A program made the translations under genes and the position numbers. Below the pieces are notes generated by a model. It was not told the origin of the DNA, ran no database searches, and saw only the letters and a list, made by a program, of their open reading frames with translations. DNA of 5,142 nucleotides from Gammaproteobacteria bacterium (GTDB taxonomy: Bacteria > Pseudomonadota > Gammaproteobacteria > Steroidobacterales > MnTg04), in NCBI GenBank assembly GCA_027297845.1, contig JAPUHG010000155.1:1-5142 (forward strand), given 5' to 3'. Shown here in pieces: positions 1-5,142 of the stretch; position 1 is the stretch's first letter; every line of letters begins with the position of its first letter.

Positions 1-1386
1 TTCGATCGCCTTGGCGCAACCGATGAGCAACTCGATTTTCCGGTCATTTACGCGTCCGCCCTCAATGGTTACGCGTCACTGGAGTCGACGGTACACCAGG
101 GTGACATGACTCCATTGTTTGCGGCCATAGTCGAGCATGTATCTCCGCCACAGGTAGACCGCGAAGGCACGCTGCAGCTGCAGGTCTCCAGTCTCGATTA
201 TGACCCTTACGTGGGTGTCCTGGGGATCGGCCGGGTGCAGCGGGGCAGTGTCCATAGCAACTCTGCCGTTTGTGTAGTGGCTCCGGATGGCACGGTTCGC
301 AAGGCCCGGATTCTCGAATTGCACGCCTTCCATGGTCTCGAGAGGGAGAAGATTCAGCGTGCCGACGCCGGCAACATCGTGGTTTTTAGTGGCATTGACA
401 GACTCGATATCTCCGACACCGTGTGTACCGTCGATCACCCCGATCCGCTCCCCCCGCTGGCGATCGATGAACCAACCATTAGCATGACCTTCCAGGTCAA
501 CAAGTCACCTTTCGCCGGGCAGGAAGGTAAATTTCTGACCAGCCGGCAGATTGGTGAGCGGCTCGATCAGGAGCTTAAACACAATGTGGCGTTGCGTGTT
601 GAGAGCACCGACGACCCCGACAAATTTCGTGTATCCGGCCGCGGTGAGCTGCACTTGTCGATACTCATTGAAACCATGCGCCGGGAAGGTTACGAACTGG
701 CCGTATCGCGACCGGAGGTCATCGTCCACGAAAAAGACGGCGTCATGCTTGAGCCCTGGGAAAACCTCACCGTCGATTTCGAAGAGGCCTACCAGGGGGC
801 GGTCATGACTCGCCTCGCAGATCGCAAAGGTGAGCTCCTTAATATGAACCCGGATGGGAAAGGGCGGGTACGTCTTGATTACCGTATCCCGACCCGTGGC
901 CTGATTGGCTTCCGAACCGATTACCTGACCGCGACATCGGGAACAGGGCTCATTTACCATGTTTTCGATAAGTATGACCGTCAGGTGCCGGGGGCGATCG
1001 GGCAACGTAACAACGGCGTGCTGGTCTCGATGGTTGCCGGCAAGGCGTTGGCCTATTCGCTGTTCAATCTTCAGGAACGCGGCAACCTGTTTTTAGCACA
1101 CGGTGCCGCGGTTTACGAAGGCATGATTGTCGGTATCCACAGTCGCGGCAACGACCTGATCGTAAACCCGACCAAGGCCAAGCAATTAACCAACATTCGC
1201 GCGGCCGGAAGTGACGAGAATATCGTGCTTACTCCACCGATTCGCTACTCACTGGAACAGGCACTGGAGTTCATCGATGATGATGAATTACTCGAAGTGA
1301 CACCAAAAAATATACGGTTGCGAAAAAAATTACTGAAAGAGGTCGATCGCAAACGCGCTTCCAGAACAACAGCTAAGCAGATTTGA
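1..1386 (+). CDS. typA: Translational GTPase BipA/TypA, 3' part (5' end outside window)
   Basis: This is the C-terminal 461 codons of BipA/TypA, a GTPase related to EF-G that binds the ribosome and supports 50S assembly and growth under stress or cold. The reading frame is open from base 1, so the methionine codon at 106 is internal and not the start. The first residues (GATDEQLDF, then YASALNG) are the end of the GTPase domain, including its G5-like SAL motif. After them come the EF-Tu-like beta-barrel, the EF-G-like domain with RVSGRGELHLSILIE, the stretch NMNPDGKGRVRLDYRIPTRGLIGFR, and the BipA-specific C-terminal domain with GAAVYEGMIVGIHSR, NDLIVNPTKAKQLTN and ALEFIDDDELLEVTP. The basic tail (IRLRKKLLKEVDRKRA) is typical. 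Against a family length near 607 residues, about 150 N-terminal residues with the P-loop and switch regions are missing because of the window edge. No frameshift is visible. Identification is by recalled similarity to E. coli BipA and is very secure. Confidence 0.97.
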   Translation, partial: FDRLGATDEQLDFPVIYASALNGYASLESTVHQGDMTPLFAAIVEHVSPPQVDREGTLQLQVSSLDYDPYVGVLGIGRVQRGSVHSNSAVCVVAPDGTVRKARILELHAFHGLEREKIQRADAGNIVVFSGIDRLDISDTVCTVDHPDPLPPLAIDEPTISMTFQVNKSPFAGQEGKFLTSRQIGERLDQELKHNVALRVESTDDPDKFRVSGRGELHLSILIETMRREGYELAVSRPEVIVHEKDGVMLEPWENLTVDFEEAYQGAVMTRLADRKGELLNMNPDGKGRVRLDYRIPTRGLIGFRTDYLTATSGTGLIYHVFDKYDRQVPGAIGQRNNGVLVSMVAGKALAYSLFNLQERGNLFLAHGAAVYEGMIVGIHSRGNDLIVNPTKAKQLTNIRAAGSDENIVLTPPIRYSLEQALEFIDDDELLEVTPKNIRLRKKLLKEVDRKRASRTTAKQI

Positions 1387-1411
1387 CAGCAATCAGGCAA
1401 AATCGCAAAGT
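1383..1411 (+). promoter_or_regulatory. Possible promoter overlapping the typA stop codon
   Basis: A perfect -35 hexamer TTGACA lies at 1383-1388, sharing bases with the typA stop TGA (1384-1386). At a 17-base spacer the -10 position holds CAAAGT (1406-1411), which matches TATAAT at only three positions. It could give the acyltransferase its own transcription, but the weak -10 keeps this tentative. Read-through from typA is the alternative. Confidence 0.25.
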
Positions 1412-1443
1412 GAGTTAACCCGGAGTTACAATCGAGCGTATTG

Positions 1444-2820
1444 ATGTTTCATCGAATACTCATCGCGCTGATTCGAATCATCGCCAACACATTCTTTCGC
1501 CGGATCGATGTCGTCGGTATTGAGAATGTACCCGCCGATGGCCCGGTAATTTTCGCCGGCAATCACCCGAACGCCCTGATGGATGGATTCCTGTTGATCG
1601 CAAAGTGTGGTCGCTGGCCACTGCACTTCATGGTAAGCGCCAAACTCTGGGAGTATCGATTGCTCGCGCCAGCGCTAAATGCGACCGGTGCCGTGCCCGT
1701 TTACCGGCGTGAGGATCACGATGGTGAAATCGATAATCAGAGTGCTTTTGAAAAGCTTTACGAGGTTATCGAGTCCGGTAAGTGCATGGGTATTTTTCCG
1801 GAGGGTATCAGCCACGCCGAGTCCCAGTTGGTCAAGCTAAAAACCGGCACGGCGCGTATCGCACTGTCGGTGACGGCGCGTGGCAAAGCGAGCGTCAAAA
1901 TAATTCCCTGCGGACTGAATTATATTAATCGCCATCGCTTCAGGAGCCAGGTGCTTATCGAGTTTGGTGCGCCGATCGTCATCGACGATCAGTGGGTACA
2001 GGACTACCGGCAGGATGAGCAGGGCACGGTCAGGAAATTGACCGAGCATCTTTCTGAAGCATTATCAAGCGTCACTCTCAACGCACCCGACTGGCGTACC
2101 TTGCGTTTCATACAAACGGGCAGGCGCTTGTACAAACCGGCATCTGCAGATCTTTCTCCGGGCGAGTACGTCGAGCTGAATCGCCGTTTCGTCGATGGCT
2201 ATCTGCGGGCGATAGACGATCCGGAGATGCAGGCGTTTCGCGACGATGTGGAAAACTACCAGGCACGGCTGGATATGCTGGGCCTGAAAGACTACCAGTT
2301 GCGCAAGGAAGTAACGCTGGGCTGGGCGTTTCGTAAAGTTTTTTTCCGAAGTCTGAATATGCTGGCATTGTTGCCGCTTGCGATACCAGGCGCGCTTTTG
2401 CATCTGCCGGTCGGCTGGATAGCGGCGACGGTCGGTGAAAAGTTCAGCTATGAAATGGACGATATAGCGACCTTGAAGGTTTTTTCGACGATTCTGCTGT
2501 TGCCGCTCTTGTATTTAGTCATCGCGATAGTCGTCGGCATCAACTTTGGATTCTGGTGGGCGATTGTTGCGGTAATGGCGCTGTTGTTCAGCTCCATTGC
2601 GTCCGTACGCTTGATAGAGGCGGAGGTGGGCCTGTTGGTATCGCTGCTCTCGGTACTGCGATTGACCCGCCTCGGAAGCGAAATCGATGATCTGCGAGCG
2701 ACTCGCGCCATCCTGGTCAGCAAAATAAGAGCGCTGACGGATCGCCTGGCCGATCCGGAATTGCAACGGCTGTTTACGGACAAGGATTTCAGTCAACCGG
2801 AAAACGAACAATCCGATTAA
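1444..2820 (+). CDS. PlsC-superfamily (glycerol-3-phosphate/lysophosphatidate-type) acyltransferase with C-terminal membrane segments
   Basis: This 458-residue protein is a membrane-associated acyltransferase that probably moves a fatty acyl group to glycerol-3-phosphate, a lysophospholipid or a similar acceptor. Counting from ATG 1444, the motifs in order are: the catalytic block NHPNALMD at 40-47 with His41 and Asp47, GAVPVYRRED at 82-91, FPEGISH at 118-124, and a motif IV proline in IIPCG near 155. The His-Asp spacing is five residues, not the HX4D of PlsC, and fits the NHPN-type branch that resembles yeast Gpt2/Sct1. A hydrophilic middle region follows, then a hydrophobic stretch at about 306-331 and a long one at 345-388 that can form two helices. 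The last 70 residues are charged and helical. TTG 1441 is an in-frame alternative start directly before the ATG. ATG is preferred, with a weak GAG-containing site 7-8 bases upstream. The superfamily is secure, but the exact substrate cannot be read from the sequence. Confidence 0.9.
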   Translation: MFHRILIALIRIIANTFFRRIDVVGIENVPADGPVIFAGNHPNALMDGFLLIAKCGRWPLHFMVSAKLWEYRLLAPALNATGAVPVYRREDHDGEIDNQSAFEKLYEVIESGKCMGIFPEGISHAESQLVKLKTGTARIALSVTARGKASVKIIPCGLNYINRHRFRSQVLIEFGAPIVIDDQWVQDYRQDEQGTVRKLTEHLSEALSSVTLNAPDWRTLRFIQTGRRLYKPASADLSPGEYVELNRRFVDGYLRAIDDPEMQAFRDDVENYQARLDMLGLKDYQLRKEVTLGWAFRKVFFRSLNMLALLPLAIPGALLHLPVGWIAATVGEKFSYEMDDIATLKVFSTILLLPLLYLVIAIVVGINFGFWWAIVAVMALLFSSIASVRLIEAEVGLLVSLLSVLRLTRLGSEIDDLRATRAILVSKIRALTDRLADPELQRLFTDKDFSQPENEQSD

Positions 2821-2830
2821 GAAATCGGCG

Positions 2831-3016
2831 CTACCCGAGCGCGACATCGCCGCTCGGCGATACGACATAATCGTTAAACCGCCATCTGACGAGAAAACTT
2901 CCTGTCTCGTCCGGGTTCTCGTGAACCTCGATTTCCTGCGGATTGACACGATTTCGCAGGCGATCGCTCAATAAGTCGGCGATGCTCGGTTTCTCGGCTG
3001 CATATACGATATTCAT
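2831..3016 (-). CDS. Small hypothetical protein (61 aa), strong ribosome binding site
   Basis: I do not recognise this 61-residue protein. It begins MNIVYAAEKPSIADLLSDRL and ends in SPSGDVALG. It has no signal peptide or membrane segment and is mostly polar. A helix is likely over residues 9-22, followed by strand-like stretches around 27-32, 39-46 and 49-54, so a small alpha-beta domain is plausible. The start is well supported by AGGAG at 3027-3023 on the minus strand with a 6-base spacer, the best Shine-Dalgarno in the window. The gene converges with the acyltransferase (10 bases between stops) and is divergent from the UPF0178 gene, so it is probably transcribed alone. The AEKPS(I)A string resembles the N-terminal Toprim start of type IA topoisomerase III, but nothing after residue 20 supports homology and the protein is far too short. 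That it is a real gene is likely; its function is unknown. Confidence 0.7.
   Translation of the reverse strand: MNIVYAAEKPSIADLLSDRLRNRVNPQEIEVHENPDETGSFLVRWRFNDYVVSPSGDVALG
2835..2861. repeat. Overlapping inverted repeats at the 3' end of the 61-aa gene
   Basis: CCGAGCG (2835-2841) can pair with CGCTCGG (2851-2857) across a 9-base loop. Alternatively ATCGCC (2846-2851) can pair with GGCGAT (2856-2861) across a 4-base loop. The two structures compete for the same bases. They lie just inside the small gene's stop and just beyond the stop of the convergent acyltransferase, where a shared terminator would be expected. No T-run follows on either strand, so an intrinsic terminator is not established, and the repeats may simply reflect coding sequence. 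Confidence 0.3.
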
Positions 3017-3022
3017 AACGGT

Positions 3023-3027
3023 CTCCT
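3023..3027 (-). promoter_or_regulatory. Shine-Dalgarno site of the 61-aa gene
   Basis: AGGAG on the minus strand, inside a longer purine run (GGAAGGAGA), ends 6 bases before the ATG at 3016. This near-ideal site fixes the start and is the main reason to accept this small reading frame as a gene. Confidence 0.75.
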
Positions 3028-3102
3028 TCCTGGTTCGGTCCTGATGTTCGCTTGCAGTATGTCGCCCAGCCGCTTAACCGAGCCTGTCACGAAAGTGAAC
3101 GA

Positions 3103-3128
3103 TTGCTGAAACAGAGTTACGGTAGAAT
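3103..3128 (+). promoter_or_regulatory. Possible promoter of the UPF0178 gene
   Basis: TAGAAT (3123-3128) is a good -10 match (five of six to TATAAT). The nearest -35-like element is TTGCTG (3103-3108), only 14 bases upstream, which is shorter than the usual 16-18. If used, transcription would start near 3135 and give a leader of about 40 bases containing seven consecutive G (3141-3147) before ATG 3177. A promoter must lie somewhere in this 160-base divergent region, but this particular assignment is tentative. Confidence 0.35.
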
Positions 3129-3176
3129 CCTCCTCGTATCGGGGGGGCATGCAGAATTAAACAAGAGCGAGAGCAG

Positions 3177-3632
3177 ATGAAAATATGGGTAGACGCAGAC
3201 GCGTGCCCGGTGGTGATAAAGGAAATTCTGTTCAGGGCGGCTGAACGAACCGCCATTGAGTTGATCCTGGTTGCGAACCAGGTTTTGCACACGCCACCAT
3301 CCCGCCATATCAAAACACTTCAGGTACCCCGTGGGTTTAACGTGGCTGACGATGAAATAGTGAAAAGGATAAGTGCCGGTGACCTGGTGATTACGAGCGA
3401 TATACCCCTGGCGGCGGAGGTAATCGAAAAGGGTGGTCAGGCGCTCAGTCCGCGAGGTGAGTTGCATACGACTGAGAATATTGGAGCGCGTCTGAATATG
3501 AGAGATTTCATGGACACCTTGCGAGCCAGCGGTGTCGATACAGGCGGGCCATCTGCCTTTGGTCAAAAAGATCGCCAGACCTTTGCCAATAATCTGGACA
3601 AGTTACTTACCACGTACGAGAAAGGCGCATAG
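3177..3632 (+). CDS. yaiI: UPF0178/DUF188 family protein, YaiI/YqxD-like
   Basis: This 151-residue protein is a full-length member of the UPF0178 (DUF188) family, which includes E. coli YaiI and Bacillus YqxD. The family has a PIN/NYN-like alpha-beta fold with conserved acidic residues, suggestive of a metal-dependent nuclease, but I know of no firm biochemical role. Family marks are: MKIWVDADACPVVIKE at the N-terminus (Asp6, Asp8, Cys10, Pro11), VPRGFNVADDEIV at 50-62, GDLVITSDIPLA at 68-79, SPRGELHTTENI in the 90s, and the C-terminal block DFMDTLRASGVDTGGPSAFGQKD, continuing FANNLDKLL. The protein begins at ATG 3177, preceded by only a weak purine-rich GAGCGAGAG stretch (3165-3173), and its length matches the family. 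It stands alone as the first gene to the right of a divergent intergenic region. The family assignment is secure; the gene symbol is by similarity only. Confidence 0.94.
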   Translation: MKIWVDADACPVVIKEILFRAAERTAIELILVANQVLHTPPSRHIKTLQVPRGFNVADDEIVKRISAGDLVITSDIPLAAEVIEKGGQALSPRGELHTTENIGARLNMRDFMDTLRASGVDTGGPSAFGQKDRQTFANNLDKLLTTYEKGA

Positions 3633-3648
3633 GTTTTTTATGAAATTC

Positions 3649-3676
3649 AAGGGCACCGGGAAAAACCCGACCCCTT
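3649..3676. repeat. Imperfect intergenic hairpin downstream of the UPF0178 gene
   Basis: AAGGG (3649-3653) pairs with CCCTT (3672-3676), and inside it CGGG (3657-3660) pairs with CCCG (3666-3669) around an AAAAA loop. Small internal bulges (CAC and AC) separate the two stems. A run of six T (3634-3639) lies before the hairpin on the plus strand, so an intrinsic terminator for the upstream gene is not formed in the usual order. It may be a degenerate REP-type palindromic unit or a weak transcript-end structure. Confidence 0.35.
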
Positions 3677-3724
3677 TCCTGTTCCTGAGTTTGTTAATCT
3701 ACCCCGCACCCGGCGAGTTCGACT

Positions 3725-3728
3725 GGAG
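3725..3728 (+). promoter_or_regulatory. Shine-Dalgarno site of the 80-aa gene
   Basis: GGAG lies 8 bases before ATG 3737. This spacing supports that start and helps separate the small gene from the overlapping frame that reads through the same region. Confidence 0.55.
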
Positions 3729-3736
3729 CACTCAAT

Positions 3737-3979
3737 ATGGCAGGCCGCGAAACAAGGTTCGAAGATACCTGTGAAATAACGGGTATAAAAAACGATATTT
3801 CTGTACTTGGTGAGATTCTCACGTTCAGAGAAAAAGACATCATAATCGCCACGATCAATCGCTCCGCAAAAGTGACTTTACGCTGGAAGGAGGACGCCGA
3901 GCTCTATATTGGTTCGCTTGGTGGCGTGGAATTCAAATCACCAGGACCAAAATCACACACATTCCGAACACACATATAG
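3737..3979 (+). CDS. Small hypothetical protein (80 aa)
   Basis: This 80-residue soluble protein has no signal peptide or membrane helix. The visible pattern alternates hydrophobic and polar residues in short strands (CEITGI, VLGEILTF, IIIATIN, KVTLRWK, ELYIGSLGGVEF) and ends in a polar tail with SPGPKSHTFRTHI. This suggests a compact beta-sheet or small beta-barrel domain. The GGVEFKSPGP block has the look of a conserved family signature, and I have an impression of similar small hypothetical proteins in gammaproteobacteria, but no named family can be given. ATG 3737 is supported by GGAG 8 bases upstream. Base use is visibly AT-richer than in the flanking genes, with several ATA codons plus AGG and AGA, which may reflect low expression or later acquisition. 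It could be co-transcribed with the UPF0178 gene 104 bases upstream or be independent. Its function is unknown. Confidence 0.65.
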   Translation: MAGRETRFEDTCEITGIKNDISVLGEILTFREKDIIIATINRSAKVTLRWKEDAELYIGSLGGVEFKSPGPKSHTFRTHI

Positions 3980-4079
3980 CGTCTCTGGCGGAAAAAGAGC
4001 AAAGTATCGGAGACCAATCCCCAGCAGTCGAAAGCTGAAATGGCTCGAGTTAGTAGAGTCGGTTGTCATGGTCAATTCA

Positions 4080-4153
4080 GCGGGTGTAGTTCAAAGGCAG
4101 AACATCAGCTTCCCAAGCTGAGAATGTGGGTTCGATTCCCATCACCCGCTCCA
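4080..4153 (+). tRNA. glyU: tRNA-Gly (anticodon CCC), CCA encoded
   Basis: A complete 74-base cloverleaf is present. The acceptor stem is 4080-4086 with 4143-4149, the D stem GTTC/GAAC is 4089-4092 with 4100-4103, and the anticodon stem TCAGC/GCTGA is 4105-4109 with 4117-4121. The T stem is 4126-4130 with 4138-4142 (one G-U pair), with loop TTCGATT. The anticodon loop TTCCCAA gives CCC at 4112-4114, so it decodes glycine GGG. The discriminator is T4150 and the CCA is at 4151-4153. From memory it is very close to the E. coli glyU product. No neighbouring tRNA is visible and no integrase or repeated tRNA end marks an insertion here. Confidence 0.97.
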
Positions 4154-4165
4154 GCTTTTTAAGCT
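4153..4165 (+). repeat. Short hairpin directly after the tRNA
   Basis: AGCTT (4153-4157) pairs with AAGCT (4161-4165) over a TTT loop, and CTTTCGTTT follows. It begins at the last base of the encoded CCA. The stem is only 5 AT-rich pairs and the T stretch is interrupted, so it is at best a weak intrinsic terminator for the tRNA transcript. A role as a 3' processing signal is equally possible. Confidence 0.3.
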
Positions 4166-4176
4166 CTTTCGTTTGC

Positions 4177-4200
4177 ACGCCGGCGTCACCGGGCGCCCGG
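4177..4200. repeat. Two adjacent perfect palindromes upstream of the TPR gene promoter
   Basis: ACGCCGGCGT (4177-4186) and CCGGGCGCCCGG (4189-4200) are perfect palindromes separated by two bases. They end 14 bases before the -35 hexamer at 4215. They could form GC-rich hairpins ending the tRNA transcript, though no T-run follows, or act as a paired protein-binding site for the promoter. Single palindromes of these lengths are expected by chance in a 5 kb window; it is their adjacency and position that are notable. Confidence 0.45.
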
Positions 4201-4214
4201 CACTCGGTCGTCGT

Positions 4215-4244
4215 TTGACATTGCTTGCCCAGCTCCCGGACAAT
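4215..4244 (+). promoter_or_regulatory. Sigma-70-type promoter for the TPR gene
   Basis: A consensus -35 TTGACA (4215-4220) is followed after 18 bases by GACAAT (4239-4244), matching four of six -10 positions including the key A and final T. Transcription would start near 4251, about 25 bases before ATG 4276. If correct, it argues against ATG 4243 as start, since that codon overlaps the -10. Confidence 0.55.
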
Positions 4245-4275
4245 GGATCGCCGGTTTAAAAAGTCTACTTATTCC

Positions 4276-5142
4276 ATGCACGCTTCCGACGTCGAATCAC
4301 TTTTGAAATCAGCTGTTTCCAGCCACCAGGCGGGCCGGTTCGACATGGCCGAGCGCGGTTATCAATCGGTACTCGCCGCCGCAGCGGACCACCCGCATGC
4401 TTTGCATCTCTATGGCGTTCTTCAGCACCAGCTACGTCGCAACGAAGAGGCGCTGGAACTGATAGACAAAGCGATCGCACTATCCCCGGATAGCTGGGAG
4501 TTTCACTGCAATCGTTCACTGGTTCTGGATGCCCTGGACCGACAGGATGAGGCCATCAAGTCGCTCACGGAGCTTACTCAAAAGACTACTGAGGCGGGTC
4601 TGTGGCTGGAGTTGTCGCACTGCCTGGAAAAGGCAAACCTGCTGGAAGACGCTGTCGATGTTTTGAGTCGATTAATCGAAAATCATCCAGAGGAAGACCG
4701 CGCCTGGTCGAGAAAAGGGGCGATTCTGCAAAAACTCGGCCGTCTGGAGGATGCCGAGGCGGCATGTAGAAAGGCCGCAGATCTGGCACCCTCCCGGCCG
4801 GAGGTGTTCAATAATCTGGCGACGGTGCAGAGGGTTTTGGGCAAGTTGGCCGAAGCTGAAGCCAGTGTCGGTAAAGCAATCGATTTGCGTGCGGACTTCG
4901 CATCCGGCTGGGACAATCTGGGCCAGATCAGGATTGCGGCCGACGATGTGGAGGGCATGTTCGAGGCCTTTCTTCAATGTGCGAAAATTCGGCACCCAAA
5001 AAACGGCGATCTGCCGCCACGGACCAAACCCCGTCTCGCGAGACTGCGGCACGATCGCGATCAGCTCCGATTTCTCATTACAAAGGGTCTGGTCGACGAG
5101 CAGTATGAATCATGCGTGGAAACGCTTGAAGCAATCTGTCAA
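4276..5142 (+). CDS. Tetratricopeptide-repeat protein, 5' part (3' end outside window)
   Basis: The frame is open from ATG 4276 to the window edge, giving 289 visible residues. It consists of about seven consecutive TPR units of roughly 33-34 residues, near 9-40, 41-72, 73-105, 106-138, 139-172, 173-206 and 207-240. Typical consensus positions are seen in AGRFDMAERGYQSVL, NEEALELIDKAIALSPDS, LGRLEDAEAACRKAADLAP and LGKLAEAEASVGKAIDL. There is no signal peptide, so a cytoplasmic scaffold is expected. The opening repeats resemble proteobacterial TPR proteins that carry a C-terminal glycosyltransferase, sulfotransferase or 2-oxoglutarate oxygenase domain. The linker after the repeats (PPRTKPRLARLRHDRDQLRFL) suggests such a domain lies beyond the edge, but none is visible. 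In-frame ATG 4243 (adding 11 residues) and TTG 4225 are alternative starts. None has a good Shine-Dalgarno, and 4276 is preferred because it lies downstream of the predicted promoter. Confidence 0.88.
   Translation, partial: MHASDVESLLKSAVSSHQAGRFDMAERGYQSVLAAAADHPHALHLYGVLQHQLRRNEEALELIDKAIALSPDSWEFHCNRSLVLDALDRQDEAIKSLTELTQKTTEAGLWLELSHCLEKANLLEDAVDVLSRLIENHPEEDRAWSRKGAILQKLGRLEDAEAACRKAADLAPSRPEVFNNLATVQRVLGKLAEAEASVGKAIDLRADFASGWDNLGQIRIAADDVEGMFEAFLQCAKIRHPKNGDLPPRTKPRLARLRHDRDQLRFLITKGLVDEQYESCVETLEAICQ

Noticed and set aside
505..1005. Long minus-strand frame of 166 codons inside typA
   Set aside because: It lies entirely antisense to a strongly conserved typA frame, has no recognisable domain and is the expected shadow of GC-rich coding sequence.
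2065..2949. Several minus-strand frames across the acyltransferase gene
   Set aside because: They are antisense to a gene with intact catalytic motifs, are rich in Arg, Ser and Gln as shadow frames tend to be, and overlap each other in different frames.
3087..3098. TCAC-GAAA-GTGA mini hairpin in the divergent spacer
   Set aside because: A 4-bp stem is too short to distinguish from chance.
3074..3566. Minus-strand frames antisense to the UPF0178 gene, with AGGAGG on the minus strand at 3134-3129
   Set aside because: The SD-like string is not followed by a start codon at a usable distance, and the frames oppose a conserved full-length family member.
3532..3774. 80-codon plus-strand frame, or its ATG at 3640
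   Set aside because: It overlaps the end of the UPF0178 gene and the start of the 80-aa gene in another frame, has no good RBS and its composition does not look protein-like.
3981..4014. GTCTC...GAGAC inverted repeat as a terminator for the 80-aa gene
   Set aside because: The loop is 24 bases, the stem is only 5 bp and no T-run follows.
4063..4092. TTGTCA and TAGTTC as a promoter for tRNA-Gly
   Set aside because: The -10 would lie inside the tRNA itself, so it cannot drive the mature tRNA; no better tRNA promoter was found in 3980-4079.
3909..4121. 70-codon plus-strand frame running into the tRNA
   Set aside because: It overlaps both the 80-aa gene and tRNA-Gly and has no supporting signal.
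4080..4153. tRNA-Gly as an attachment site for an integrated element
   Set aside because: No second copy of the tRNA 3' end and no integrase gene are present in the window.
4265..5052. Minus-strand frames opposite the TPR gene
   Set aside because: The plus-strand frame has clear periodic TPR consensus through its whole length, so these are shadows.

Overview
The window looks like ordinary chromosomal DNA of a gammaproteobacterium with moderate GC. The evidence is a BipA/TypA tail very close to the Escherichia coli protein from memory, a YaiI-type UPF0178 gene, and a tRNA-Gly(CCC) that closely resembles enterobacterial glyU with its CCA encoded. No phage, insertion sequence or CRISPR hallmark is visible. 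The genus cannot be named from this.

Layout. Positions 1-1386 (+) hold the 3' three quarters of typA/bipA, whose GTPase domain lies mostly outside the window. A PlsC-superfamily acyltransferase with two C-terminal membrane segments follows at 1444-2820 (+), 57 bases later and possibly with its own promoter, whose -35 overlaps the typA stop. A 61-codon gene at 2831-3016 (-) converges on it, with 10 bases between the stop codons. It has a very good Shine-Dalgarno sequence. Divergent from it, across a 160-base intergenic region, is a UPF0178/DUF188 gene (yaiI-like) at 3177-3632 (+). A short intergenic stretch with an imperfect hairpin leads to an 80-codon, AT-richer small gene at 3737-3979 (+), then to tRNA-Gly(CCC) at 4080-4153 (+). 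Between the tRNA and the last gene are three short perfect inverted repeats and a sigma-70-type promoter with a consensus -35. They lead into a tetratricopeptide-repeat gene that starts at 4243 or 4276 and runs off the right edge.

How the genes relate. They do not form an obvious pathway. TypA is a ribosome-associated translational GTPase, the acyltransferase belongs to phospholipid synthesis or remodelling, UPF0178 is a PIN/NYN-like family of unclear role, and the tRNA decodes GGG. The TPR protein is probably the start of a larger multidomain protein whose effector domain is beyond the window. I found no clear evidence of a new biological system. The most useful leads are the two unassigned small genes, the palindrome cluster before the TPR promoter, and the unseen C-terminal domain of the TPR protein.
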